Both the position numbers and the translations under genes were made by a program. The notes beneath the pieces were generated by a model, which was given only the letters and a program-made list of their open reading frames with translations, did no database searches and had not been told where the DNA came from. Below are positions 24,206-33,528 of a DNA stretch of 64,000 nucleotides, in pieces (position 1 is the stretch's first letter; each line of letters starts with the position of its first letter). The stretch spans positions 1 through 64,000 of the forward strand of contig NZ_AUMT01000005.1 of assembly GCF_000430825.1 (NCBI RefSeq), given 5' to 3'. The DNA comes from Chryseobacterium daeguense DSM 19388. GTDB lineage: Bacteria; Bacteroidota; Bacteroidia; Flavobacteriales; Weeksellaceae.

Positions 24206-25879
24206 TTACTCCGGCTTATAAGAGTCTTTTAATGTCACAGTACGATTGAATACCAAATTGGTATCCGTAGAATCCTGATCCTTCGTGAAATAGCCAATTC
24301 TCTGGAATTGAAGAGGTTCTCCGACTGCCACCTCTTTTAGCCCAGGCTCAGCAAATCCCTGAATAGTAGTTACAGATTCTGGATTGATGAAGTTTAAGAA
24401 GTCTACATCTTTTTCAGCATCAGGCTGTTCCACAGTGAAAAGCTTATCATAATTTCTGATTTCCACAGGAATCGCATGTTTTGAAGACACCCAGTGAATG
24501 GTACCTTTCACTTTTCTTAAGCTTTCCTCAGTTCCGCTTCCTGACTTTGATTTTTCATCATACGTAGCATAAATGGTTGTGATTTCACCATTTTCATCCT
24601 TCTCTACCCTTTCACCTTTAATGATATAAGCAGATTTCAGACGAACTTCCCCACCTAATTTTAATCTAAAGAACTTATTATTAGCTTCTTCCTTAAAGTC
24701 TTCACGCTCAATATATAATTCTCTCGAAAAAGGAATTTCTCTGGTTCCTGCATTTTCCTGTTCAGGATTATTTTCAGTTTCCAGCCATTCTTCCTTATCT
24801 TCAGGATAATTTTCAATGACTAGTTTTACAGGATCTACGACCGCCATGACGCGTTTTGCTACTTTATTCAAATCCTCACGAACGCAGAATTCCAATAACT
24901 GTAGCTCAATTAAATTTTCTCTTTTTGCAACCCCAACTTTTTCAATAAAATTCCTGATAGCAGTCGGTGTATACCCTTTTCTTCTCATTCCGGAAATGGT
25001 AGGCATTCTAGGATCATCCCAGCCGTTCACCACATTTTCAGCGATTAACCTCTGCAGTTTTCTTTTAGAAGTAATCATATAAGAAACGTTCATCCTTGCA
25101 AATTCTCTCTGCTTGTTTCTTACTTTACCTTCATCATATACCTGATCCAGATACCAGTCGTAAAGCGGCCTGTGATTTTCAAATTCTAAGGAACACAGAG
25201 AATGTGAAATTTGTTCGATATAATCAGATTCACCGTGTGCCCAGTCGTACATCGGATAAATTTTCCAGGTTGTACCTGTTCTGTGGTGAGGCCTTTTTAA
25301 AATCCTGTACATTACAGGATCACGCATATTCATGTTAGGCGAAGTCATGTCAATTTTTGCACGAAGAGACATTGTACCTTCCTCAAATTCACCATTTTTC
25401 ATTCTTTCGAATAAGTCCAGAGATTCTTCAACAGGACGGTTTCTGTATGGAGATTCCACACCCGGTTCTGTAGGATTTTTTCTCTGTTCGGTAATAATTT
25501 CGGACGGCTGCTCATCTACATAAGCTTTTCCTTCTTTGATAAGCTGAACTGCCCAATCGTAAAGCTGCTGGAAGTAATCGGAGGCGTACAAAACTTTATC
25601 CCATTTGAAACCCAGCCATTCAACGTCTTTCATAATAGAATCTACGAATTCCTGCTCTTCTTTTTCAGGGTTCGTATCGTCGAAACGAAGGTTTACGGGA
25701 GCATTGTATTTTTCACCCAAACCGAAATTGATGCAGATCGCTTTTGTGTGGCCTACATGCAGATAACCGTTTGGTTCGGGCGGAAAACGGAAACGGATCT
25801 GATCTCTTCTCAGACCGTTTGCCAAATCATCTTCGATAATTTGCTCAATAAAATTGAGTGATTTTTTTTCTTCTTCCAT
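24206..25879 (-). CDS. glnS: Glutamine--tRNA ligase
   Basis: 557 residues from the ATG at 25879; 14 upstream in-frame codons are not expected. The class I signature PEPNGYLHVGH (HIGH region) is near residue 33-43 and the KMSKS counterpart is MITSKRK (about 256-262). The anticodon-binding half (residues 340-557) is complete and close to E. coli GlnRS in length (554). The stem-loop terminator follows. A dedicated GlnRS is expected in this phylum, so an indirect transamidation route is not needed for Gln. Confidence 0.95.
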   Translation of the reverse strand: MEEEKKSLNFIEQIIEDDLANGLRRDQIRFRFPPEPNGYLHVGHTKAICINFGLGEKYNAPVNLRFDDTNPEKEEQEFVDSIMKDVEWLGFKWDKVLYASDYFQQLYDWAVQLIKEGKAYVDEQPSEIITEQRKNPTEPGVESPYRNRPVEESLDLFERMKNGEFEEGTMSLRAKIDMTSPNMNMRDPVMYRILKRPHHRTGTTWKIYPMYDWAHGESDYIEQISHSLCSLEFENHRPLYDWYLDQVYDEGKVRNKQREFARMNVSYMITSKRKLQRLIAENVVNGWDDPRMPTISGMRRKGYTPTAIRNFIEKVGVAKRENLIELQLLEFCVREDLNKVAKRVMAVVDPVKLVIENYPEDKEEWLETENNPEQENAGTREIPFSRELYIEREDFKEEANNKFFRLKLGGEVRLKSAYIIKGERVEKDENGEITTIYATYDEKSKSGSGTEESLRKVKGTIHWVSSKHAIPVEIRNYDKLFTVEQPDAEKDVDFLNFINPESVTTIQGFAEPGLKEVAVGEPLQFQRIGYFTKDQDSTDTNLVFNRTVTLKDSYKPE

Positions 25880-26035
25880 TAAAATTCGCTTTAAATGTCG
25901 CATAAAGACGACAGTTTGCAAATTTATGAAATTTTGAGGGTTTACGGAAATTATAATTAAAAAGTATAATTGTTAATAATTCAATATTTTTATTAACTTA
26001 GAAAGAACTAAAAACCATAATTAAAAACTAAAATA

Positions 26036-26095
26036 TGAGCCTTAAATCCTTATCCTTAAGAGCGATGTTTACGTTCACACGAACAATCACATGAT
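26036..26095 (+). CDS. Tiny ORF (19 residues), Thr-rich end
   Basis: ATG at 26036, TGA at 26093. The peptide MSLKSLSLRAMFTFTRTIT ends with T-F-T-R-T-I-T: four Thr and one Ile within its last seven codons, a bias seen in threonine/isoleucine attenuation leaders. No amino-acid biosynthesis genes follow, and I find no convincing terminator/antiterminator pair downstream. It is not in any ORF list of normal length and may be chance; its interest is position and composition. Confidence 0.25.
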
Positions 26096-26298
26096 TTCTG
26101 TTTCCGAAATTATATGTTTAAAATAAGAATATAATCTTCTGAAACGCCCCTTAAATATTAAATAATTTTTAATTATTACTTAATATCATATCTTAAAATT
26201 AATGTGCATTGTAAAACTTTTGTTAAAACACAAATAACTGCCCAAGTTGGCATAAACATTGTAAAAACTAAAACCATAGAAACACTAAATTTTATATC

Positions 26299-26376
26299 AT
26301 GAAAAAGGTTAAAACAAAGTTTTCTTATTTACTGGAGTATTTAAAGAAAATGATTTTCGTAAAAGACGTGATCTAA
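26299..26376 (+). CDS. Tiny cationic peptide ORF (25 residues)
   Basis: ATG at 26299, TAA at 26374. The peptide is MKKVKTKFSYLLEYLKKMIF followed by VKDVI: strongly cationic, with alternating hydrophobic and Lys positions that fit an amphipathic helix. It lies in a 547-nt gap between glnS and menC, both on the minus strand. Related lengths and composition occur in type I toxins and leaderless bacteriocins, but I do not recognise this one. Confidence 0.3.
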   Translation: MKKVKTKFSYLLEYLKKMIFVKDVI

Positions 26377-26426
26377 GTTAACTGATTGTAAAACAAAAAA
26401 AGAGATTATTCGACCCTAAAACTACA

Positions 26427-27431
26427 TTAGCCCTTAAAAAATAACCGTTCACCCTGAAGATCCAATCGACTTTCAAAGTTATTGGTAAACAATCCTCCTG
26501 TCCCTAATCCCTGAGGCATTTTACTGTGCTTCGTAAAGGTATATTGCGCAATGGCATTGAGCCCGATATTGCTTTCCAGTGCGGAAGTAATCCACCAGCC
26601 AATATGCTGTTCTTCAGCCAATGAAATCCATTCATCAGAACCGGAAAAACCTCCTACTAAAGATGGTTTTAAAATAATATATTGAGGCTTTATAACTTGT
26701 AAAAGTTTTTTCTTTTCATTAAGATCAGTAATTCCGATTAATTCTTCATCCAAAGCGATCGGAGTTGGGGTTTTTCCGCACAATTCTGCTATTTCTTCCC
26801 AATTTCCCGCTTTGATAGGCTGTTCAATTGAATGAATATCCAAATCCGCAAGCTGCTGTAAAACAACTTTGGCTTCTTCTTTATTAAAACCGCCATTCGC
26901 GTCTACACGAAGTTCCAGCTTATCTTTTGAGAATTTCGCTCTCAATTCCTTAAGAATTTCATGTTCGGACTTCCAATCGACCCCAATTTTTAATTTAATA
27001 CAATGGAAACCCTTCTCCAGCTTTTCATGGATTTGCTCTTCCATGTACTGAATATCTCCCATCCAGATCAGCCCGTTGATGATAATGGGATTTTTATTTT
27101 CTGTAAAATCGCTTGGGAAATAGAGATTTCCACCATATTTCAGATTCAACACAGCCTGTTCATAACCAAACCAAATGGATGGAAAATCTTTCAATTCCTG
27201 CTTTAAAAACTCAGAATCCTGATGAATATTTTCACAAAGCCATTGCAATTTTTCTTCATAATCCGGCCTGTCATCAAAGCTTAATCCTCTGAAAACCGCA
27301 CATTCACCAACTCCTTTTTGTCCATTTTCTGAAATTTCCAGAATAAAGGTTTCCTTTTCATGCAAAACGCCGCGAGATGTTCCACTCGGGCGTTTGAATT
27401 GTAATAAATATCTGAAATATTCTGCTTTCAT
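26427..27431 (-). CDS. menC: o-Succinylbenzoate synthase (menaquinone biosynthesis)
   Basis: 334 residues, enolase superfamily. All catalytic positions are visible: the K146-x-K148 pair in IKLKIG, metal ligands D177 (RVDANG), E203 (IEQP) and D228 (LDEE), and K255 (LKPS). The C-terminal GLGTGGLFTNNF stretch is typical of MenC in Bacteroidota. OSBS makes o-succinylbenzoate, a precursor of the menaquinone ring. It begins directly after the fbp stop, so the two are probably cotranscribed; menaquinone is the usual quinone here. Confidence 0.88.
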   Translation of the reverse strand: MKAEYFRYLLQFKRPSGTSRGVLHEKETFILEISENGQKGVGECAVFRGLSFDDRPDYEEKLQWLCENIHQDSEFLKQELKDFPSIWFGYEQAVLNLKYGGNLYFPSDFTENKNPIIINGLIWMGDIQYMEEQIHEKLEKGFHCIKLKIGVDWKSEHEILKELRAKFSKDKLELRVDANGGFNKEEAKVVLQQLADLDIHSIEQPIKAGNWEEIAELCGKTPTPIALDEELIGITDLNEKKKLLQVIKPQYIILKPSLVGGFSGSDEWISLAEEQHIGWWITSALESNIGLNAIAQYTFTKHSKMPQGLGTGGLFTNNFESRLDLQGERLFFKG

Positions 27432-28448
27432 TTATTTTACACTATCGATTCGCATAAACTCTTCCGCTTTTTCCACCATATCGATACTTCCGCAGAAAAA
27501 AGGTATTCTTTGGTGAAGCTCCGTAGGCTCTACCTCCAGAATCCTCCTGAATCCGTCCGTTGCCTTTCCACCAGCCTGCTCAGCAAGGAAAGCCATTGGA
27601 TTGCACTCGTATAATAATCTCAGTTTTCCGTTCGGAGCCTGTGAATAAGACGGGTAAATATAAATCCCTCCTTTCAGCATATTTCTATGGAAATCAGCTA
27701 CCAACGACCCAATATATCTTGAAGTGTAAGGCCTGTCACCTTCTTCCATCTGGCAATATTTAAGGTAGTTTTTAACTCCCTGAGGGAACTTGATATAATT
27801 TCCTTCATTAATTGAATAAATCTTACCTGTTTTTGGAAAAGTCATATTCGGGTGGGACAAATAATAGGTTCCCAGTGACGGATCAAGCGTAAAACCATTT
27901 ACGCCGTTTCCAGTGGTATAAACGATCATTGTGGACGAACCGTAAATTACATATCCTGCCGCAATCTGATTGATCCCTTTCTGTAAAAAATCTTCCAGCT
28001 GAACCGGAGTTCCTGGTTCGGTAACCCTTCTGTAAATGGAGAAAATTGTTCCTACAGAAACATTTACATCGATATTTGAAGAGCCGTCCAGCGGATCAAT
28101 TAATACCACATATTTACTTAAATGGCCGTTTTCTCCACATTTAATGTCAATAAAATCATCATTTTCCTCGGAAGCAATACCGCAGACTACTTCTCTCTGG
28201 GACAATGCTGTAATAAAAATATCGTTGGCGATTACATCCAGCTTCTGCTGCTCTTCTCCCTGCACGTTTTCATTTCCGGCTTTTCCTATGATATCTGCAA
28301 TTCCGGCTTTGTTCACTTCCCTGTTTACAACTTTAGAAGCCAGTCTTATTGCGCTCAGAAGACGAGAAAACTCACCCGTAGAATATTGGAAATCATCCTG
28401 CTTATCAATAAGAAACTCTCCTAACGTCTGTAATGGCTGATCTGACAT
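27432..28448 (-). CDS. fbp: Fructose-1,6-bisphosphatase, class I
   Basis: 338 residues from the ATG at 28448; the longer frame adds 15 codons without support. DPLDGSS at 118-124, preceded by SEEND (about 93-97), carries the metal ligands; the [11 protein letters not shown] segment (about 233-243) and [18 protein letters not shown] (about 257-275) are class I features. The enzyme is needed for gluconeogenesis. Upstream is a divergent intergenic region shared with aspartokinase. Confidence 0.93.
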   Translation of the reverse strand: MSDQPLQTLGEFLIDKQDDFQYSTGEFSRLLSAIRLASKVVNREVNKAGIADIIGKAGNENVQGEEQQKLDVIANDIFITALSQREVVCGIASEENDDFIDIKCGENGHLSKYVVLIDPLDGSSNIDVNVSVGTIFSIYRRVTEPGTPVQLEDFLQKGINQIAAGYVIYGSSTMIVYTTGNGVNGFTLDPSLGTYYLSHPNMTFPKTGKIYSINEGNYIKFPQGVKNYLKYCQMEEGDRPYTSRYIGSLVADFHRNMLKGGIYIYPSYSQAPNGKLRLLYECNPMAFLAEQAGGKATDGFRRILEVEPTELHQRIPFFCGSIDMVEKAEEFMRIDSVK

Positions 28449-28589
28449 ATTTTTTCTTTTTACGTTTTCCCCAAATTTCGTAAAATTTATCACATTAGAA
28501 AAAATTAATTCATAAAAGACGTTACCAATTGTATTTCAACACGATATAGGCATAATTATCCGGTTTAAATCATGATTAAGAAAAAATAC

Positions 28590-28619
28590 ATCTCCCATAT
28601 TCTGCAATCATTGGGAGAT
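28590..28619. repeat. Hairpin in the divergent fbp/aspartokinase gap
   Basis: ATCTCCCA (28590-28597) and TGGGAGAT (28612-28619), 8-bp stem, 14-nt loop. It is too far from either start to be a terminator, and the gap has 305 nt between the two starts. A -7-like TAATTTTG lies at 28689-28696 for the plus-strand gene; no TTG partner is at the expected distance. Confidence 0.5.
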
Positions 28620-28753
28620 ATTTCAAATTTTAATGAAATCTTAAGCCCGCTCTGTCATCTGCCTATTTCATATCTCGCCGTAAATTTATAATTTTGACAC
28701 CCGTAAAAAACTCTCACAAATTTTTATCTAACAATTTTATTATTAACAATTTA

Positions 28754-29992
28754 ATGAAAATTTTCAAGTTTGGTGGTGCATCAGTGAAGGATGCCGAAGG
28801 TGTAAAGAACGTGTCTATGGTTTTAGAAAGCCAGGGATTTGCCAAATGTCTGCTGGTAATTTCAGCGATGGGCAAGACGACTAATGAGTTGGAAAAAGTT
28901 GTGGAACTTTATTTCAAAAAGGATAACTATCAAACTGAGATTGAAAAGATAAAACGAAAACACATTGAGATTGCGGAAGGTTTATTTCCTGCCGATCACG
29001 CTGTTTTTGCAGAAATAAATATTTTCTTTGATGATATCGATTCTTTTTTAAGAAGAAACAAATCTCCAAACTACAACTTCGTCTATGACCAGGTGGTGAG
29101 CTGCGGGGAAATGATTTCTACTAAAATTGTGAGTGAATATTTAAATGAAATTCAGTTTACCAATCAATGGTTAGATGCCAGAGATTATGTAAAAACGGAC
29201 AATTCTTACAGAGAAGGCGTTGTAGACTGGGCGAAAACAGAAGAATTTATCTCCAGCTTAAATAAAGAAATCTGCTACGTAACACAGGGTTTCATCGGTT
29301 CTGATGACAATAATTTCACGGTGACCTTAGGTAGAGAGGGCTCAGACTATTCGGCGGCTATTTTTGCCTATTGCCTGAATGCCGATGCCATGACCATCTG
29401 GAAAGACGTTCCGGGAGTGATGACGGGTGACCCTAGAAAATTTAAAGACGTAAGCCTTCTTTCAAACATTTCCTATGAAGAAGCCATTGAGATGGCCTAT
29501 TACGGAGCAAGTGTCATTCACCCGAAAACATTGCAGCCGCTTCAGCAGAAAAATATACCTTTTTATGTAAAATCTTTCGTAGATCCTACAAAACCGGGCA
29601 CAAAAGTAGGTGCTTCAGAAAAAAATCAAAGTGAGGAATCTTATATTTTAAAAGAAAACCAAACCTTGCTGAAAATTTCTACAAGAGATTTTTCTTTCAT
29701 TGCTGAAGACCACATGAGCTTAATTTTCGGATATTTATCCAAATATAAAATTAAAGTTTCCCTGATGCAGAATTCTGCCATTTCACTGGCTTTATGTCTT
29801 GAAGATAAATTCAATAATGCAGATGAACTGAATCAGGAATTACAAAAAGTTTTCAGTACGGAAATTGTAAAAAATGTATCTTTATTTACCGTAAGAAATG
29901 CGAAGATGGAGAATATTGATAAATTTTACCAGGAAAAAAGTGTATTATTGGAGCAGATTTCAAAGAATACGCTTCAAATGGTAACACAGTAA
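28754..29992 (+). CDS. Aspartate kinase (monofunctional)
   Basis: 412 residues from the ATG at 28754; 20 extra codons upstream have no homology. KFGGASVKD (about 4-12) is the kinase signature, and VTLGREGSDYSAAI (about 193-206) the conserved aspartate-binding loop. A C-terminal ACT-like regulatory part (about 310-400: LLKISTRDFSFIAEDHMSLI) suggests feedback control. It feeds lysine, threonine, methionine and diaminopimelate synthesis. The OlsF-like gene follows 23 nt later. Confidence 0.9.
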   Translation: MKIFKFGGASVKDAEGVKNVSMVLESQGFAKCLLVISAMGKTTNELEKVVELYFKKDNYQTEIEKIKRKHIEIAEGLFPADHAVFAEINIFFDDIDSFLRRNKSPNYNFVYDQVVSCGEMISTKIVSEYLNEIQFTNQWLDARDYVKTDNSYREGVVDWAKTEEFISSLNKEICYVTQGFIGSDDNNFTVTLGREGSDYSAAIFAYCLNADAMTIWKDVPGVMTGDPRKFKDVSLLSNISYEEAIEMAYYGASVIHPKTLQPLQQKNIPFYVKSFVDPTKPGTKVGASEKNQSEESYILKENQTLLKISTRDFSFIAEDHMSLIFGYLSKYKIKVSLMQNSAISLALCLEDKFNNADELNQELQKVFSTEIVKNVSLFTVRNAKMENIDKFYQEKSVLLEQISKNTLQMVTQ

Positions 29993-30015
29993 TATTAATT
30001 GCGACTAAACACAAT

Positions 30016-31857
30016 ATGAGTTTAATTTCGAAAAATGATTTAATTAAAGCTTCCGGCTTAAGTAAAATAGGATTTCTTAAGAATCCAGTAGCATCTGCTG
30101 TGATGAGCATTGCTAAAATAAACGAAGTAAATAAACTGTACGACAAACTGAAAGACAAGGAAGGTAAAGACTTTTTCGACTCATTTGTAAAAGAAAGAAA
30201 TCTAAGCTACATCGTTTTTGAAGAAGACCTGGCGAAGATCCCGAAAACGGGGCCATTTATTTTGGTTTCAAACCATCCGCTGGGTGCGATAGACGGGATT
30301 TTGATGTGCAAGGTCTTATCGGAAGTACGTCCGGATTTTAAGGTAATGGGAAACTTCCTTTTGGAAAAGATCAAGCCTATGGAACCGTACGTAATTTCCG
30401 TGAATCCTTTTGAAAACAGAAAAGAAGCATACAGCAGCTCATCCGGAATGCGCGAAACCCTGAAGCATTTACAAAACGGAGGCTGTGTCGGGATTTTCCC
30501 GGCGGGAGAAGTTTCAAATAAAAATAATCCTTACGGGGAAATTTTAGATAAAGAATGGGAAAAACCGGCTCTTAAGCTTATTAAAATGGCAAAAGTGCCG
30601 GTAGTTCCTATGTATTTTCATGCAAAAAACAGCCGCTTATTTTATCAGGTTTCTAAGCTGCACCCGAATTTACAGACCTTAATGCTTCCCGCTGAAATGA
30701 TGAATGACAGGGAAAAACCCATCAGAATCAGAGTCGGAAGGCCTATTGCTGTAAAGGCAATGGATGATATGGAAACCATTGAAGAACTGGGAGAATTCCT
30801 GAAACGTAAGGTCTATATGATGAAGTCTTATTATGAAAAGAGAAAATCATTAGCCCAAAGCATTAATCTCCAAAATTTATCTGTAAAATTTCCTTTGTTA
30901 AAAGAAGAAAATATCGTTCAGAATATCATCGACGAAACCCCGAAAGAAGATATTTTAAAAGATATCAATAAACTGAAAGGCACAGATAAAATGTTTTTCA
31001 GCAACGGAAATTATGAAGTTTACTTTACGAATTACGAAGAAATCCCATCTATCATGAGGGAAATCGGGCGTCAAAGAGAACTTACTTTCCGTGCAGTGGG
31101 TGAAGGGAGCAATCTTCCCTTCGATCTGGATGAATATGACAAACACTATCATCATCTTTTCCTTTGGGATAATGCTGAAGAAAAATTGGTGGGAGCCTAT
31201 AGAATGGCTTTAGGAAGAGAAGTGATGAAAAAGTCCGGTATTAAAGGATTTTATACCAGCTCTTTATTTGAATTCGAACAGGATATTCACCCATTCTTTA
31301 AAAAAGTTATTGAAATGGGGCGTGCTTACATATGCCAGGAATATCAGCAGAAACCGCTTCCTCTTTTCCTTTTGTGGAGAGGAATTGTGCATGTTTGCCT
31401 AAGAAATCCCGACCATAAATTTCTAATGGGAGGCGTAAGTATTTCCAATAAATTTTCTGAGTTTTCAAAATCTCTGATGATTGAGTTTATGCGTTCCAAT
31501 TACTACGATTCTGCTGTAGCTCAATACATTACACCAAGAAACGAGTATAAGGTAAAACTTAGAGACAGGGATAAAAATCTTTTCTTTGAAGAGATGGAAT
31601 CTGACCTTAATAAACTCGACAAAATTATCGATGACCTGGAACCGGAATTGAGGTTACCTGTTTTAATCAAGAAATATATCAAGCAAAACGCAAAAGTAAT
31701 CGCCTTCAATGTAGACCCTAACTTCAATGATGCCATCGACGGACTGATGTACATTAGAATAAGTGACCTTCCTGAAAGCACGATAAAGCCAGTACTGGAG
31801 GAGATGAGCGAACAAATCCGCAAAGAACAGGAAAATAATACGGCTGAAAATCAATAG
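30016..31857 (+). CDS. Two-domain acyltransferase, OlsF-like (ornithine-lipid synthesis)
   Basis: 613 residues. The N-terminal PlsC-like acyltransferase domain has SNHPLGAIDG (H87, D93, H-x5-D spacing) and FPAGEVSNKN (161-170). The C-terminal part (about 320-520) resembles GNAT/autoinducer-synthase-like acyltransferases (FYTSSLFEFEQDIHP, then GRAYICQEYQQKPLPLFLLW). This fusion of an O-acyltransferase-like and an N-acyltransferase-like domain is the layout of OlsF, the bifunctional ornithine-lipid enzyme known from Serratia and Bacteroidota. Proof of lipid type needs experiments. It is probably cotranscribed with aspartokinase. Confidence 0.8.
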   Translation: MSLISKNDLIKASGLSKIGFLKNPVASAVMSIAKINEVNKLYDKLKDKEGKDFFDSFVKERNLSYIVFEEDLAKIPKTGPFILVSNHPLGAIDGILMCKVLSEVRPDFKVMGNFLLEKIKPMEPYVISVNPFENRKEAYSSSSGMRETLKHLQNGGCVGIFPAGEVSNKNNPYGEILDKEWEKPALKLIKMAKVPVVPMYFHAKNSRLFYQVSKLHPNLQTLMLPAEMMNDREKPIRIRVGRPIAVKAMDDMETIEELGEFLKRKVYMMKSYYEKRKSLAQSINLQNLSVKFPLLKEENIVQNIIDETPKEDILKDINKLKGTDKMFFSNGNYEVYFTNYEEIPSIMREIGRQRELTFRAVGEGSNLPFDLDEYDKHYHHLFLWDNAEEKLVGAYRMALGREVMKKSGIKGFYTSSLFEFEQDIHPFFKKVIEMGRAYICQEYQQKPLPLFLLWRGIVHVCLRNPDHKFLMGGVSISNKFSEFSKSLMIEFMRSNYYDSAVAQYITPRNEYKVKLRDRDKNLFFEEMESDLNKLDKIIDDLEPELRLPVLIKKYIKQNAKVIAFNVDPNFNDAIDGLMYIRISDLPESTIKPVLEEMSEQIRKEQENNTAENQ

Positions 31858-31893
31858 GTTTTTAAGTTTTATTGAAAAAAGTAATGTTAATAC

Positions 31894-31924
31894 TTGCTTC
31901 ATATACGAAAACTTACTACTTTTG
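31894..31924 (+). promoter_or_regulatory. Promoter of tRNA-Phe copy 1
   Basis: TTG (31894-31896), 20-nt spacer, TACTTTTG (31917-31924), an exact TAnnTTTG. The tRNA starts 30 nt downstream. Confidence 0.8.
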
Positions 31925-31954
31925 CATCACTTTAAAACAACGAAGTAAAAGAAT

Positions 31955-32027
31955 GGTTTCTTAGCTCAGTTGGTAGAGCAATGGATTGAAAATCCATGTG
32001 TCCCTGGTTCGATTCCTGGAGAAACCA
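31955..32027 (+). tRNA. tRNA-Phe (GAA)
   Basis: 73 nt without encoded CCA. Acceptor GGTTTCT pairs with AGAAACC, anticodon loop TTGAAAA gives anticodon GAA, the T loop is TTCGATT. Preceded by its own promoter and followed by a terminator. Confidence 0.97.
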
Positions 32028-32031
32028 CACA

Positions 32032-32062
32032 AAAACCACCTGTAAAAAGGTGGTTTTCTTTT
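32032..32062 (+). terminator. Terminator after tRNA-Phe copy 1
   Basis: AAAACCACC (32032-32040) and GGTGGTTTT (32049-32057), perfect 9-bp stem, followed by a T-rich run. Confidence 0.85.
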
Positions 32063-32083
32063 CAAAATTGTTTTAAAATAATC

Positions 32084-32114
32084 TTGCAGAAGTTAATAAT
32101 AAATATTAGTTTTG
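32084..32114 (+). promoter_or_regulatory. Promoter of tRNA-Phe copy 2
   Basis: TTG (32084-32086), 20-nt spacer, TAGTTTTG (32107-32114), exact TAnnTTTG, the same spacing as copy 1. Confidence 0.8.
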
Positions 32115-32141
32115 CACCACTTCAAAACGAAGTACACCAAT

Positions 32142-32214
32142 GGTTTCTTAGCTCAGTTGGTAGAGCAATGGATTGAAAATCCATGTGTCCCTGGTTCGAT
32201 TCCTGGAGAAACCA
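32142..32214 (+). tRNA. tRNA-Phe (GAA), second identical copy
   Basis: The 73 nt are identical to the copy at 31955-32027. The flanks are not: promoter, leader and terminator differ, though leaders share the words AAAACGAAGTA. This suggests an old tandem duplication kept identical by selection or conversion. Confidence 0.97.
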
Positions 32215-32217
32215 CTT

Positions 32218-32247
32218 AAACCATCTCTTTTGAGATGGTTTTTTGTT
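32218..32247 (+). terminator. Terminator after tRNA-Phe copy 2
   Basis: AAACCATCTC (32218-32227) and GAGATGGTTT (32232-32241), perfect 10-bp stem, then a T run. Confidence 0.85.
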
Positions 32248-32348
32248 TTAGCCCAGCGGATATTGTTAAATCAAAGTTAATCTAACAGCAACCACCGCCC
32301 ATTTACACTGAAAATAAGTATCTTCGTTTTTTTAATTTTATTTTAAAA

Positions 32349-33524
32349 ATGAAGAAGCTTATCTCAGGATTATTTTTATTTTCTACCATTATTACATTCG
32401 CTCAGGAGGCAATTCAGTTTCAGGAACTGCCGTTCAAAGATCTTATTGCAAAAGCTAAAAAGGAAAACAAAATTGTTTTTATTGATGCATACACTTCATG
32501 GTGTGGTCCGTGCAAAATGATGGAAAAAAATATTTTCACAAAAAAATCCGTTGGAGATTATTACAACACCAATTTTGTGAACGGAAGATTCGATATGGAA
32601 AAAGGTGAAGGAAGGGAAATTGCGGCAAAATATGGAGTTCGTTCCTATCCTACTTACCTATTTTTAAATGGCGACGGTGAGCTGGTCTCCCAGAATTTCG
32701 GATATATGGAAGAAAGTATGTTCCTTACTATGGCTCAGGATATCAATTCTCCCAACAATAAAAAGGGCTCATTAAAAGACCGATTTGCAAAAGGTGAAAA
32801 AGATCCGGAATTTTTAATTAATATCATGAAGCTGAACTCTTCTTCAGATTTTGAATTTGCTAAAAAAGCTTCAGAAAGATATTTTGAAAATAAAAAGAAA
32901 ACGGAAGAATTCACAAAAAATGATGTAGGGCTTTTGTTATATTTCATCAAATCCACAGAAGACAAAAACTATAAAATTTTTGCAGAAAGAAAAGCAGAAA
33001 TTGTAAAATTTTTGCCGGAAGAAACTTATAAAGAATTTGATAATCAGCTGAAACTGGCAAAAGTGGTAAATCAGGCCATTGATCAAAAAAATAAAAAAAT
33101 CAATGATGATTATTTTATGAAAACCGCCGAACCTCTTGTTGGAAAGGAAGCTGCAGTAGTAAAGCTTAATCAGACGAAATTAAGCTATTACGAGCAAAAT
33201 GCAAACTTCCCGGAATATGAAAAAGCAGCCTTGGATTACTATAAAAATTCAGAAGCTTTTGAGCCTAATGAACTATTAAAAGCAGCATGGGTATTTTCTG
33301 AACACATCAAAACTCCGGCATCACTGAAAAAAGCAGCAGAATGGGCAGAAAAATCTGTCATGAGAGGCGAAACATCAGAAAACACATACATTCTGGCAAA
33401 ACTTTATTTCTTGACAGGGAATAAAGAAATGGCAAAAACTTATGCAGAAATGTCCAGAAATATGGCAACCCAGGCACAAAAGGATGCTAGTTTGGCTGAA
33501 GCATTATTGAAACAAATAAAATAA
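32349..33524 (+). CDS. Secreted thioredoxin-fold protein with helical C-terminus
   Basis: 391 residues: signal peptide (1-18), a thioredoxin domain with WCGPC (CGPC at 52-55) and a cis-Pro-like RSYPTYLFLN (about 97-106), then a long helical region (about 170-391) rich in Lys and Glu, with repeated AEKSVMRGETSENTYILAKL-type helices like a TPR-like tail. The active site suggests a periplasmic disulfide reductase or isomerase-like role, but the partner is not known. The next gene starts 4 nt later. Confidence 0.8.
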   Translation: MKKLISGLFLFSTIITFAQEAIQFQELPFKDLIAKAKKENKIVFIDAYTSWCGPCKMMEKNIFTKKSVGDYYNTNFVNGRFDMEKGEGREIAAKYGVRSYPTYLFLNGDGELVSQNFGYMEESMFLTMAQDINSPNNKKGSLKDRFAKGEKDPEFLINIMKLNSSSDFEFAKKASERYFENKKKTEEFTKNDVGLLLYFIKSTEDKNYKIFAERKAEIVKFLPEETYKEFDNQLKLAKVVNQAIDQKNKKINDDYFMKTAEPLVGKEAAVVKLNQTKLSYYEQNANFPEYEKAALDYYKNSEAFEPNELLKAAWVFSEHIKTPASLKKAAEWAEKSVMRGETSENTYILAKLYFLTGNKEMAKTYAEMSRNMATQAQKDASLAEALLKQIK

Positions 33525-33528
33525 GCAC

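Noticed and set aside
31970..32176. 68-residue frame over the tRNA genes
   Set aside because: It runs through tRNA-Phe and the terminator; the tRNA calls are certain.
31955..32214. Two 73-nt identical direct repeats as a possible CRISPR unit
   Set aside because: They fold as tRNA-Phe with the correct anticodon and arms. No short-repeat array with regular spacers was seen anywhere in the window.
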